From contig CAYUZU010000005.1 in the NCBI GenBank assembly GCA_964448675.1, positions 1-64,000 on the forward strand: a stretch of DNA of 64,000 nucleotides, written 5' to 3'. Positions within the stretch are counted from its first letter, which is position 1; each line of letters starts with the position of its first letter. Made by a program: the position numbers and the translations under genes. Shown here piece by piece: positions 7,424-15,805 of this stretch. This DNA is from CAYUZU01 sp964448675. GTDB lineage: Bacteria > Planctomycetota > Phycisphaerae > UBA1845 > Fen-1342. The notes below the pieces were generated by a model. It was not told where the DNA came from, did not search any database, and saw only the letters and a program-made list of their open reading frames with translations.

Positions 7424-9937
7424 TCAGTCGCACGGCTCATCCCAGGCGAAATCTCCGCTCTCGATGCGCCAGTCATGGCCGAAGAAGCCGGCCGCCCGCA
7501 CGCCCGCTCCGCCGCGGGTCAGCATGTCCGCCCCAAGCACCGTGCAATCCGGGTAGGCCACGCCCGAGACAAAGTACGGCAAACCGGCAGCAAGACGCAT
7601 TCCCGCCGGGCCCGTACCGCCGACGACGCCGACCAGCGCGGTGTCACTGCCCGGCCGCGGATAAACAAGCAGACAGGTGAGATCGGCGCCGTCCCAATGC
7701 CGCGTGCCGACCCGCACCCGCCCGCGATGCACCTGCACCGGACAGTCGGCGAGCAGTGATTCCCAGGCGTGATTCGTCTCGGCGTTGCCGTAGAGGATGA
7801 CGTTGCGTTCCGGCCTGTCCGCGGCGATGAAATCCACGTCGGCCAGCACGTCGACGCTGCCGTTGCCGCGGTACCAGAACGTCTCGGCGTCGAAACGTGC
7901 AACCTGCCGCGCGGCGGCGTTTTCGGCATTGTCGCCGGCGGTGCCGTAGACGAGCACGAACCGCCGATCGAACGCCTGCTTGAAGGGCCCGCCACGGTGC
8001 GGTCCCTTGAGCAGCGGCGCCGCGGGTGTCGTGACCGTCCACATGTCCTCTTGTCGTGCGAGGTGCAGTCGCCCTGCCGCGGGCCACGCAATCCTGGCCA
8101 CACGCTGCCCGTCGATCTCAATGGTGATCGGCGCCCCCGCCGTCAGGCCGCCGGGATTCTCGCCGTTCTTCGTCGCGAGCATGTCCAGCGCGAAGGCGAG
8201 CCGGGTGACGTTGTCGGTTTCGATCGCGAACGTACGCTCGCCCGGCTCGACCTCGGCGACGACACGGCTCACATCGAGCGACCGTTGCTGCGCTGCGATC
8301 GTCACCCAATCCGATGTGGCCGAGATCGCCGGGTTGGCCGTGACGAACTCGACCCGCCGCACCGTCGCGGGCCGCGGCCGCTGGTGATGCTGCAGGAAGT
8401 CCATCAGCGGCGGCCAGTCGACACACGCGTTGCCCCACCAGTGACCCGCCCCGGGCCGCTCGTAGTAGCAGAAGTCCGTGTGAAACCCCGCCAGGTGCTC
8501 GCGCATCATGCGCGCCTGCTCCACCGGCACGTTGTCGTCCTGTTCGCCGTGCAGCACGTACACGCCGAATCGCAGCATGTTGCGCGACAGGGCCAGTGTG
8601 TCGCTGGGCGTCGTCGCGCGGCGCAGGATCGCTGCCAGCGGCGCGCCGCCGGCCGGCCGCTCCATTCCGGCGTACGACCAGAAGCTGATCCAGCCGGCCG
8701 ACGGCCCGATCGCCGCAAAGCGATCCGGGTACGTCACACCGACATGGTACACGCCGTGCCCGCCCATGGAATGGCCGAGCAGATAGGTCCGGCGCGGATC
8801 CGTGTCGAGCCACGATTGTGCCAGCGCGAGCACTTCCAGCGCGTCGCGCCGGCCCCAGTCCTCCCAGTCGAACCCGAACGGCCGGCGATTCGTCGGCGCC
8901 ACGACGTGCCCCCAGTTGCGCGGCTCGTAGGCCCGTGCCTGGTTGCGGGCCCGCACGTTGGCGCCGTGCAGTGTCAGCAACAGTGCCGGCCGCCGGTCCC
9001 CCGTCGCACCTTGCGCGGGCGTCAGCGCGTAATACTGCACGCTGCCGTCGATTTCGCTGATGAAGGTGTGCCGCTGGCAGTCGTCCGACGCCACCGCCAT
9101 CAGCTCGAGCGTCACGGGCTCTGCCGCTTCCGCCGTCGCCGATCGCAGCCGCAGTTCGACCGGCACCGCGCCGGGCTCGGCCGGCGCCGCCCCGCGCAGG
9201 CGGAACGGCACCTTGCGCACCTGATACGGCCCGATCCGCGGCACGGGCATCCGGCTGGGCGGGCCGCCCGCATACGACGCTTCGAGCTGCAGATCCGCCG
9301 GCGTCGGCGCGGCGGTCGCGTTGAGCACCAGCACGGCCCCCAGCGCGTCGACTGCCGGTCCGACGATGAGATCCGGCACTGTCGTGTCGACCGTGCTCAA
9401 CTGCACTTGTTCTGCCGTTGCGTGCAGCGTGACCCGCAACTGCCCGCGGCCGCAGCGGAACAGCAGCGTGTTCGCCCCCGCCCTCAGCCGCACCGGCAGG
9501 CGGTGCCACCCGGTCGCGTACGGGTTGCCCGCCCGCGGCACGCCGTTGACGTAGGCGATGCTGTGACCGCGCGCATCGAGCAGCACGGTCCGCGCCGCCG
9601 GCGCCTGCACCGTGCAGCACGCGTAGCCGCCGCGCAGGGCCGGATGGCGTAGCCACCCCTGGCCGTCCGGCGTGGCGGCCTCCCAGGGGCGTGTCATACC
9701 GTCCGGCAGCGTCACCGCATCGCCGACCTGCGGGGCCGTCCAAGCGCCCGCGACCCAGGCCGCCTCGATGGCGTCGGTGTGCAGCGCGGCCCGGCCGTGT
9801 CGCCCCACGGGCTCAATCACGCGCCAGTCTTCGATCAGCAGCGGTTCGTCGCCGGCAGTGCCCGCCCACGTACTCGGGGCAGCCAGGGCAAGTGCGGCCA
9901 GCACCAGGGTCTCGAGGTGGATGCGTCCTGCGGCCAT
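7424..9937 (-). CDS. Large secreted alpha/beta hydrolase (prolyl oligopeptidase/esterase-like)
   Basis: 837 residues with a signal peptide ('LETLVLAALALAAPSTWAG'). The first ~300 residues look like beta-rich carbohydrate- or surface-binding modules. The middle holds an alpha/beta hydrolase core: 'LLLTLHGANVRARNQ', the nucleophile elbow 'LGHSMGGHGVYHVG' with the catalytic Ser, 'LHGEQDDNVPVEQARM' with the likely Asp, and 'YYERPGAGHWWGN' with the His. A long C-terminal portion contains a second fold with 'VLYGNAETNHAWE'. Probable extracellular esterase or peptidase acting on a polymer; the substrate cannot be told. The start has GGGAGA upstream. It is divergent from selB. Confidence 0.7.
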   Translation of the reverse strand: MAAGRIHLETLVLAALALAAPSTWAGTAGDEPLLIEDWRVIEPVGRHGRAALHTDAIEAAWVAGAWTAPQVGDAVTLPDGMTRPWEAATPDGQGWLRHPALRGGYACCTVQAPAARTVLLDARGHSIAYVNGVPRAGNPYATGWHRLPVRLRAGANTLLFRCGRGQLRVTLHATAEQVQLSTVDTTVPDLIVGPAVDALGAVLVLNATAAPTPADLQLEASYAGGPPSRMPVPRIGPYQVRKVPFRLRGAAPAEPGAVPVELRLRSATAEAAEPVTLELMAVASDDCQRHTFISEIDGSVQYYALTPAQGATGDRRPALLLTLHGANVRARNQARAYEPRNWGHVVAPTNRRPFGFDWEDWGRRDALEVLALAQSWLDTDPRRTYLLGHSMGGHGVYHVGVTYPDRFAAIGPSAGWISFWSYAGMERPAGGAPLAAILRRATTPSDTLALSRNMLRFGVYVLHGEQDDNVPVEQARMMREHLAGFHTDFCYYERPGAGHWWGNACVDWPPLMDFLQHHQRPRPATVRRVEFVTANPAISATSDWVTIAAQQRSLDVSRVVAEVEPGERTFAIETDNVTRLAFALDMLATKNGENPGGLTAGAPITIEIDGQRVARIAWPAAGRLHLARQEDMWTVTTPAAPLLKGPHRGGPFKQAFDRRFVLVYGTAGDNAENAAARQVARFDAETFWYRGNGSVDVLADVDFIAADRPERNVILYGNAETNHAWESLLADCPVQVHRGRVRVGTRHWDGADLTCLLVYPRPGSDTALVGVVGGTGPAGMRLAAGLPYFVSGVAYPDCTVLGADMLTRGGAGVRAAGFFGHDWRIESGDFAWDEPCD

Positions 9938-10062
9938 TTCGTTCTCCCGCGGCGTGAAGCGTTGCTTGCGGCGGCCAACCCGTGCACTTTACCCGCTTGA
10001 CCGGCAGCCGTCCCGGCCGACCAGCCCTGCACGAAATCCGCCACCTCCCTACAATGCTGCGC

Positions 10063-12006
10063 ATGGAACGTGAACGCACACTCGTCGTCGGCACTGCCGG
10101 CCATATCGATCACGGCAAGAGCCGGCTGGTGCACGCGCTCACCGGGACCGACCCGGATCGGCTGCCGGAGGAGAAGGCCCGCGGCCTGACGATCGACCTG
10201 GGTTTCGCTCACGCGGCCTTCGGCGACGCCCGGGTGTCGTTTGTCGACGTACCGGGGCACGAGCGCTTCATCCGCAACATGGTGGCGGGGGCGACGGGGG
10301 TGGATGTGGCGCTGCTGGTGGTGGCGGCGGACGACTCGGTCATGCCGCAGACGCGCGAGCACGCCGAGGTGCTCAGCCTGCTCGGCCTGCGCCGCTGCAT
10401 CGTCGCGCTGACCAAGATGGACCTGGTCGACGACGAGTGGGGCGATGCCGTGGCCGATGAGGTCGCCGCGCTGCTGGACGAGCTCGGGCTCACGCCGACC
10501 GCGCTCGTGCGCACGTCGGCCGAGAGCGGCCGCGGCCTGGACGAGCTGCGCGAGCTGCTCACGCGCACCGCCCTGGAGGATTGCGAGCCGCCACTGCCCT
10601 ATACCTGGTTCCGCATGCCGGTCGATCGGTCGTTTGTCGTCGCCGGGCGCGGCACGGTCGTGACCGGCACCGTCAGCCACGGCCGCGTGCAGCGCGATGC
10701 CGAGCTGGTCGTGTGGCCGGCGCAGACGGCGGTGCGCGCCCGCGGCCTGCAGACGCACAACGACCGGCTCGACGCCGTCGCCGGCCGCCTGCGGCTCGCG
10801 GTCAACCTCGCCGGCGTATCGCATGACGAGATTCAACGTGGCTGCACACTGGCCACGCCCGGCTATCTCGAGCCCGCCCGCTACCTCGACGCGTACGTTC
10901 CCTGGCTGCGGATGCCCGGCAAGACGCGCCGCCAGACGCTGCGCCTGCGGCTGCACATCGGTACGCGCGACGTGCTGTGCGAAGTACGGCTGCGCGACAA
11001 GCCCACCGACGATCCGGTACGCGACCAGTACGTGCAGCTCAAGGCCGCCGAGCCGGTCGTCGCGACCTGGGGCGAGCGGTTCATTCTGCGCGACGAAAGC
11101 GGCACGCGCACGCTGGGCGGCGGTCGCGTGCTGCGGCCGGTCGCGCGGCTGTGGACGGCCCGGCGGCCCGCGCATGTCGCGGGGCTGGACGTGCTGCATA
11201 GTGGCCCGCCGCCGGCGCGGCTCGAAGAAGCAATCCGCGCGCTCGAATGGCGCCCGGTTGATGAGCAGCGCCTGGCGACGCTTGCGGGTCTGGCGGACGA
11301 GGACGACGTGGGAAATACGTGTCGGCGGCTGATGGGCGGCGGCAGGGTGCGTGTACTGGAGGTCGCCGGTGTCAAGCTGTACGTGCACAACGCTCATCTG
11401 GAGGTTCTCGGTGAGGACCTCACAAGGCGGCTCAAGGCCTACCTCGCCGACAACCCGCGCCAGGCCGGGCTGCCGCGGTCCGAGTGGCCGGGATGGATGC
11501 CCGGGGCGTGCCCGGCACGGCTGCGGCCGGCGCTGGCGGACTGGTTCTTGAGCAGCGGGCGGTTCGCGCTGGAACATGATCACGTCGTGCCCGCGGGTGA
11601 GAAGAAGGCGCTGCCGCCGGCGGACCAGCAGCTGCTCGACGCGATTCTGGCGGAGTTCGACGCCGGGGCGTTTCAGCCGCCGCGTGAGGCGGAACTGCAA
11701 TGCCGCACGCCGCAAAACGAGAAACGCGTGCGTGATCTGATCAAGCTGGCGGCGGCGCAGGGGCAGCTGGTGCGAATCGCGGATGGGCTGTGGCTTCATG
11801 AGTCGCGGTGGGAGGAGATGACGGGGCGGGTGAGTGCGGCGATCCGTGAGCGCGGGCCGGTGACGGTGGCCGAGATTCGCACGCTGCTGGGCTCGTCACG
11901 CAAGTTCGTGGTGCCGATTGTCGAGTACCTCGACGCCACCGGCGTGACGCGGCGCCAGGGCGATCGGCGCACGCTGGGGCCCAACGCGCCGGCGGGTAGG
12001 ACATAG
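10063..12006 (+). CDS. selB: Selenocysteine-specific translation elongation factor SelB
   Basis: 647 residues. The GTPase domain opens with 'GTAGHIDHGKSRLVHALTG' (G1), then 'EEKARGLTIDLGFA' and 'DVPGHERFIRNMVAGATG' (G3). EF-Tu-like beta domains follow. The C-terminus carries the winged-helix repeats that bind the SECIS hairpin, ending in the diagnostic 'SSRKFVVPIVEYLDATGVTRRQGD'. SelB delivers Sec-tRNA to in-frame UGA codons. selA, selD and tRNA-Sec are not in this window. ATG 10063 gives the normal family N-terminus; ATG 10054 is also in frame, and no strong ribosome site favours either. The stop codon (12004-12006) lies inside a palindromic intergenic repeat. Confidence 0.93.
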   Translation: MERERTLVVGTAGHIDHGKSRLVHALTGTDPDRLPEEKARGLTIDLGFAHAAFGDARVSFVDVPGHERFIRNMVAGATGVDVALLVVAADDSVMPQTREHAEVLSLLGLRRCIVALTKMDLVDDEWGDAVADEVAALLDELGLTPTALVRTSAESGRGLDELRELLTRTALEDCEPPLPYTWFRMPVDRSFVVAGRGTVVTGTVSHGRVQRDAELVVWPAQTAVRARGLQTHNDRLDAVAGRLRLAVNLAGVSHDEIQRGCTLATPGYLEPARYLDAYVPWLRMPGKTRRQTLRLRLHIGTRDVLCEVRLRDKPTDDPVRDQYVQLKAAEPVVATWGERFILRDESGTRTLGGGRVLRPVARLWTARRPAHVAGLDVLHSGPPPARLEEAIRALEWRPVDEQRLATLAGLADEDDVGNTCRRLMGGGRVRVLEVAGVKLYVHNAHLEVLGEDLTRRLKAYLADNPRQAGLPRSEWPGWMPGACPARLRPALADWFLSSGRFALEHDHVVPAGEKKALPPADQQLLDAILAEFDAGAFQPPREAELQCRTPQNEKRVRDLIKLAAAQGQLVRIADGLWLHESRWEEMTGRVSAAIRERGPVTVAEIRTLLGSSRKFVVPIVEYLDATGVTRRQGDRRTLGPNAPAGRT

Positions 12007-12019
12007 CTCCGCTTTGTCC
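11999..12019 (-). repeat. 21-bp palindromic gene-end repeat, copy 1
   Basis: Read on the minus strand, half-sites GGACAAAGC and GCTATGTCC flank a central GGA; 8 of 9 pairs are complementary. The selB stop codon TAG is inside it. Three related copies lie at 39211-39230, 51871-51891 and 51899-51919. There is no T-run, so it is not an obvious intrinsic terminator. Confidence 0.6.
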
Positions 12020-12064
12020 GGCAGCGTCGGTCGCCGGGCACCCCTTCCCGCGCGCAACCGCGGA

Positions 12065-12427
12065 TCACGCATCCCGCTGCACTGTATCAGGTGAGAATGC
12101 CGGCCGGCAGACGGCGATGTACTCGGCCCCGTCGGCCTCGGGCGTGCTGTAGCGCACCCACTCGCCCGGCTCCACCATGATCGCCTGGCCGGCGGCGACC
12201 CGGTACGTCGCCGCCCGCGTATCCACCTGCAGAACGCCGCGCAGCACCACCGTGAACTCGGCGAACGTCGGCGTCTGGCCCGGCTCGGCCCAGCCCGGCG
12301 GACTGATCATCCGCGCCACGCTGAGCTCGGCCGTGCCCGTGTTCGCCCGGCCGATGTATTCCTCGATCGTCTTTGGCGGCGTGCCATGCGCCTGAATCCG
12401 CGTGGGGCTATTCACCATGGTTGCCAT
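12065..12427 (-). CDS. Small cupin-fold protein
   Basis: 120 residues forming one cupin barrel. Beta strands 'FAEFTVVLRGVLQVDT', 'YRVAAGQAIMVEPGEWVRYSTPEA' and 'AEYIAVCRPAFSPD' match the second cupin motif region (G-x5-P-x-G-like 'VEPGEWVRY'). The usual metal-binding HxH pair of motif 1 is not evident, so it may bind a small ligand without a metal. The start at 12427 is preceded by GAGAGG; ATG 12418 is an alternative. The gene converges on selB with only 58 bases between stops. Function unknown. Confidence 0.65.
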   Translation of the reverse strand: MATMVNSPTRIQAHGTPPKTIEEYIGRANTGTAELSVARMISPPGWAEPGQTPTFAEFTVVLRGVLQVDTRAATYRVAAGQAIMVEPGEWVRYSTPEADGAEYIAVCRPAFSPDTVQRDA

Positions 12428-12670
12428 CGGTTGTGCCTCTCGAAGCCACGTGTTGTCTTGGCTGGGCCTGGTCATACGAGCGCTGCCCGGTACAGATCAA
12501 GCTAGGAATCGAATCGCTGATTGAGCTTGTCGACTTCTTCTTCCGGCGTCATATGGGGCGCTGCGATGTGGAATGAGCAACGGCGCCACGAACGTAACTG
12601 GTCCCTGTCTTTGCGCGGCAGCACTTCACCCTCCCCGCGCCAACCTGGCTATGGGCAAAACCAGCCGTGG

Positions 12671-13372
12671 TCAAGGTCTGCCCCGTGACCTGCTGGCCTC
12701 TGGAGTCTCCCGTGCCGCCCGTTGCGCCACCGGCAGATACACATGAAGCACACCGCCGACTGACTCGGCGAAGTTGGCCTCGGGCAGGAATTGAGCAGAA
12801 CAAATCAAGCCTCTACTCGGCGTGACGGGCAGCGTCACGTCGTTGGAGAACCAGACCGACTGGTGTCCGGGGGCTGTCACCAGAACTGTCAAGTCAAACG
12901 TGTCGTACAAGTACCACCCCAGCGGACTCGGGATCGGCGCCCACACGGTCACCCAGCCCCACTTGCGTTGTGGCTCGATCTCGAAAACACCGTCTGCTCG
13001 CCGCGTAGCCAGCCACGTCTTCAGTAGGTCGCCCGAGCTATACCAGCAGCCAACAGGCGTTTCTCCCGGACCGGTGCCGTTGGCCGCGGCGCCTGCGCCG
13101 TTACCGCCATGATCAGCGCCGGATGGCATCGATCCTCCCGCGCCCAACCCCCAGTGCCCCCGTGGCGGCATCCAGTTGTCGTGTTTGCATAGCGCGACGG
13201 TGACCGTCGCTTCCGGAAGCACTGCACGCGTATCGGCGGAGTGTACTTGGATTCGCTGCAGTGGCTCGCGCGGCAGCGTTATCGCGTACGGTACGCGCAA
13301 CAGGCCGCACCCGGCGTTCAGCAAGGCCACGGTCGTCGCAATGACAGCCGCGGTGCGGTGGAGCGTGCTCAC
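12671..13372 (-). CDS. Hypothetical lipoprotein
   Basis: About 233 residues, not recognised. A lipoprotein signal is visible: 'TAAVIATTVALLNAGCG' with the lipobox Cys at residue 20 of this start. The mature part contains a Gly/Asn-rich linker ('GGNGAGAAANGTG') and beta-rich blocks such as 'FDLTVLVTAPGHQSVWFSNDVTLPV', suggesting a carboxypeptidase-regulatory or transthyretin-like beta sandwich, but this is a guess. I chose the GTG at 13372 because it overlaps the upstream stop as GTGA; an ATG at 13402 would add 10 residues. It is coupled to the zinc-ribbon membrane protein upstream. Confidence 0.55.
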   Translation of the reverse strand: MSTLHRTAAVIATTVALLNAGCGLLRVPYAITLPREPLQRIQVHSADTRAVLPEATVTVALCKHDNWMPPRGHWGLGAGGSMPSGADHGGNGAGAAANGTGPGETPVGCWYSSGDLLKTWLATRRADGVFEIEPQRKWGWVTVWAPIPSPLGWYLYDTFDLTVLVTAPGHQSVWFSNDVTLPVTPSRGLICSAQFLPEANFAESVGGVLHVYLPVAQRAARETPEASRSRGRP

Positions 13373-13881
13373 ACGTCGTGCTGTTTCTCTTGCACAGCCC
13401 ATGTCGGCGCCCCGCATTCCGGGCAGCGTCCGCTGACGTTGCCCGTCAGGTCATAGCCACATCGCTCGCAGATTGCCACCCCTTGGGCGACCAGTATCTG
13501 CCGCAGCGCGCGGCGCGTCTGCGTCCGGTACCAATAGCGCAGAAGAACGAACGGCACGACAACGCCCACCGAGAGCATCACGAACCGCAGGAGTCGATCC
13601 CCAAAGTTGCCAACGTCTGGCAACAACAATGAGATGCCCCGCCCCGCCAGGACGCCCACGGCGATACCCGCGACCAAGACCGCAACGTTGGTTGCCGGGT
13701 ACGTCCAGCGCGTGCAGCGCTCGTTGTCGACCATCGCCAGTGCTTCCAGTCGCTCGCTATCGGATTCGAAGCGTGCGAGCTCGGGGTAGACCCAAACCCG
13801 ACGGCTTCGTGCCATACCGGCGAGTCGCGCACTTATGGATTGCCCCGTTGGTGGTTCCTTATCCGCTGCCATCCACGTCAT
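13369..13881 (-). CDS. Two-helix membrane protein with C-terminal zinc ribbon
   Basis: 170 residues. Two membrane segments, 'NVAVLVAGIAVGVLAGRGISLLL' and 'LRFVMLSVGVVVPFVLLRYWY', lie between about residues 65 and 115. They are followed by a CxxC-x10-CxxC ribbon, 'CERCGYDLTGN...CPECGA'. This ribbon is a hallmark of many planctomycete membrane proteins of unknown role. ATG 13872 and 13815 are alternative starts; none has a clear ribosome site. It overlaps the downstream lipoprotein gene by 4 bases and probably forms a two-gene operon with it. Confidence 0.65.
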   Translation of the reverse strand: MTWMAADKEPPTGQSISARLAGMARSRRVWVYPELARFESDSERLEALAMVDNERCTRWTYPATNVAVLVAGIAVGVLAGRGISLLLPDVGNFGDRLLRFVMLSVGVVVPFVLLRYWYRTQTRRALRQILVAQGVAICERCGYDLTGNVSGRCPECGAPTWAVQEKQHDV

Positions 13882-13940
13882 TGTACCGCTGCTGCCCCAG
13901 CAAGTTGCGCACGAATTCCTTGGCGCCCACGTCGCCGCCG

Positions 13941-14744
13941 CTATTCGTCTTGCTCGTCCCGCGTGCCCGTGTCCGCCCCGCCGCGGCGCTGGTTGAACAG
14001 CCAGCGCCAGAGGGCCGGGTCGCTGTAGGTCTTGTCCCAGGCGTTGTGGCCCACGCCCGCGTATTCGGTGTATTGCACCTCGCCGCCCGCGTCGCGCAGC
14101 AGCCCCACCAGCCGCCGCGACGCCGCCACCGGCACCGCCTTGTCCGCGTCGCCATGGAACGCCCAGACCGGCGTGTCCTTCAGCCGCGCCGCGATCTTCG
14201 CCGCCACCGTGCTGTCATCCTCCTGGTACGACGCGAAGCCGCAGATCGGCACGACCGCTGCAAAGAGCTCCGGCAGCGCCGCCCCCAGGTGCCAAGCGCC
14301 GTGCCCGCCGAGCGAGAGCCCCGTCAGGTACACCCGGTCGGGGTCGCAGCGGTACTCGCGGGATGCCTCCTTGAGGCACGCCAGGGCCATCTTGCCCATC
14401 GGGCCGACCCAGGTCTGCTTGGGCCGACATTGCGGCATGACGACGATCGCCGGGATCAGTTGGTTGTGGCGTCGGATGGCGGTGCCGATGCCGACCTCGG
14501 TCTGGAGGAAACCGTCACTGCCGCGCTCGCCGGAGCCGTGCAGGAAGAGGATCGCCGGCCAGGCCTTGTCGGGCGTGTATCCTGGCGGGACATAGACGCT
14601 GTAGGCGTAAGTCTCGCCCTCGAAGTCGAGCGTCCTGTACAGAAAGCCGACGGCCGGCGGCGCGTCGGCGGCGGGGGTCGGCTGCGTGTCGGCGGCGGCC
14701 GGCGCGATGAGGTTCAGGGTGAGCAGGATGGTGGTGAGCAGCAT
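13941..14744 (-). CDS. Secreted alpha/beta hydrolase (dienelactone hydrolase / PHB depolymerase-like)
   Basis: 267 residues with an N-terminal signal peptide ('LLTTILLTLNLIAPAAA'). The core shows 'YSVYVPPGYTPDKAWPAILFLHGSGERGSDG' (oxyanion region), 'VYLTGLSLGGHGAWHLG' with the nucleophile Ser, 'WAFHGDADKAVPV' with the Asp and 'YAGVGHNAWDKTY' with the His, giving a full catalytic triad. This pattern fits secreted esterases and peptidases of the prolyl oligopeptidase/phospholipase group. GGAGA precedes the ATG. The tail is highly charged. The substrate is unknown. Confidence 0.78.
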   Translation of the reverse strand: MLLTTILLTLNLIAPAAADTQPTPAADAPPAVGFLYRTLDFEGETYAYSVYVPPGYTPDKAWPAILFLHGSGERGSDGFLQTEVGIGTAIRRHNQLIPAIVVMPQCRPKQTWVGPMGKMALACLKEASREYRCDPDRVYLTGLSLGGHGAWHLGAALPELFAAVVPICGFASYQEDDSTVAAKIAARLKDTPVWAFHGDADKAVPVAASRRLVGLLRDAGGEVQYTEYAGVGHNAWDKTYSDPALWRWLFNQRRGGADTGTRDEQDE

Positions 14745-15266
14745 GCGGGGTCTCCGTTGGGGCCTGGGTGGTTGCAGGGTAGGACGGCGGGGGGTGCTTG
14801 TGAAGGTCCCCGGTTGTGCCGGCCGCCGCCCCTGTCAGCCCAACGCCCGCACACAGGCGAATCCAGGCGACGGCGGACGGCGTCGGGAGCGGTATCAATA
14901 CGCCGAATTCACTGGCGTACAAGCGAAACGTGCGGTAGACTTCTGAGTGGTTGGATCGAGCCGCGGGTGCCCAAGACCTAGAGAGCTCGAAATTGTCATG
15001 GAAGCCCGCTTCGCGGTACATTTCTGCCGACCAGCAGGACCCTCGGCAACAGCAAGGCGGCTGTCGCCGACACCGACGGGCAAGCTGTGTCGGCCCCGCC
15101 GCGCGCGGCAGGCGAAGGAGCGCCGCATCGTCATCACCTCAGATCCCGTCTGCTTCAGCCCTCTCGGAATGGCCCCGGCAATGTTGCGTGCGTACGCGCG
15201 CCGACAGCCAGGGGCGCCGGCCGGTTGCTCAGCGGCGGCGAGGTGCCCCTTCAGAGGAGTTGCATC
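14745..15266. other. 522-base stretch without a convincing gene
   Basis: Short ORFs in both directions have no recognisable motifs. It must hold the promoter of the hydrolase at 13941-14744. I see no repeat, terminator or RNA gene. Confidence 0.4.
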
Positions 15267-15488
15267 ATGAGCAGGACGCTGATGCCCCATACGTATGATC
15301 TCGAGACGCTTCGCGCGTTGCACGCAGGCGGCGCATCGGCCGCAACCGAGCCCGCCATTCCGTCGGATCTCGCGACGGTTACCGAACCAACCGTCGGGAA
15401 GTGGTCACCGCGCGCGACCACACGGACGCGGTTCGATTCCTCAACGACCGGCAAGAACGCCGGCTCGCGGCGCAATACCCGCAAGTAG
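15267..15488 (+). CDS. Small hypothetical protein, possibly a degraded gene
   Basis: 73 residues, not recognised, Ser/Thr/Arg-rich C-terminal half. The reason to list it is a good ribosome site (AGAGGAGT, 7 bases before the ATG). The overlapping frame downstream (15359-15664) reads a charged stretch 'TARDHTDAVRFLNDRQERRL', so the region might be a frameshifted or decaying gene. Composition is otherwise unremarkable. Confidence 0.3.
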   Translation: MSRTLMPHTYDLETLRALHAGGASAATEPAIPSDLATVTEPTVGKWSPRATTRTRFDSSTTGKNAGSRRNTRK

Positions 15489-15805
15489 CCCGGGCCGGCG
15501 TCGCGCCGATGGATCCGCCTGGCCGGTGCTCACAAGGACGCAGCGCCGGATCGTCTCTGGGGGCTTCCGTGCTCGGTTTCGGACGTCGGGCTGCGGATTC
15601 CGTCCAAATCGACTATGATCAGGACGTCACGGCTGGTCTCCGGGAGGAGCCCCCGTTCCGATAACGCGGACGCCGTGCTCAGGGACCGCGCGCGGCGCCG
15701 GGCTTACAGCAAGTTTCAGCCAAGCGTAAGCCGGTGTTCAGGCGCGATACATAAGTGTCTACAAAACATAGATTTACCCGCATTGCGGCACAGGAGGCAG
15801 TCAGG
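15489..15805. other. 317-base intergenic leader before the glycosyltransferase
   Basis: No convincing gene. It should contain the promoter of the glycosyltransferase at 15806. TATGAT at 15614-15619 could be a -10 box but no matching -35 is clear. No terminator-like hairpin was seen. Confidence 0.3.

Noticed and set aside
9835..11799. 654-codon open frame on the minus strand
   Set aside because: Antisense to selB, whose domain motifs are unmistakable.
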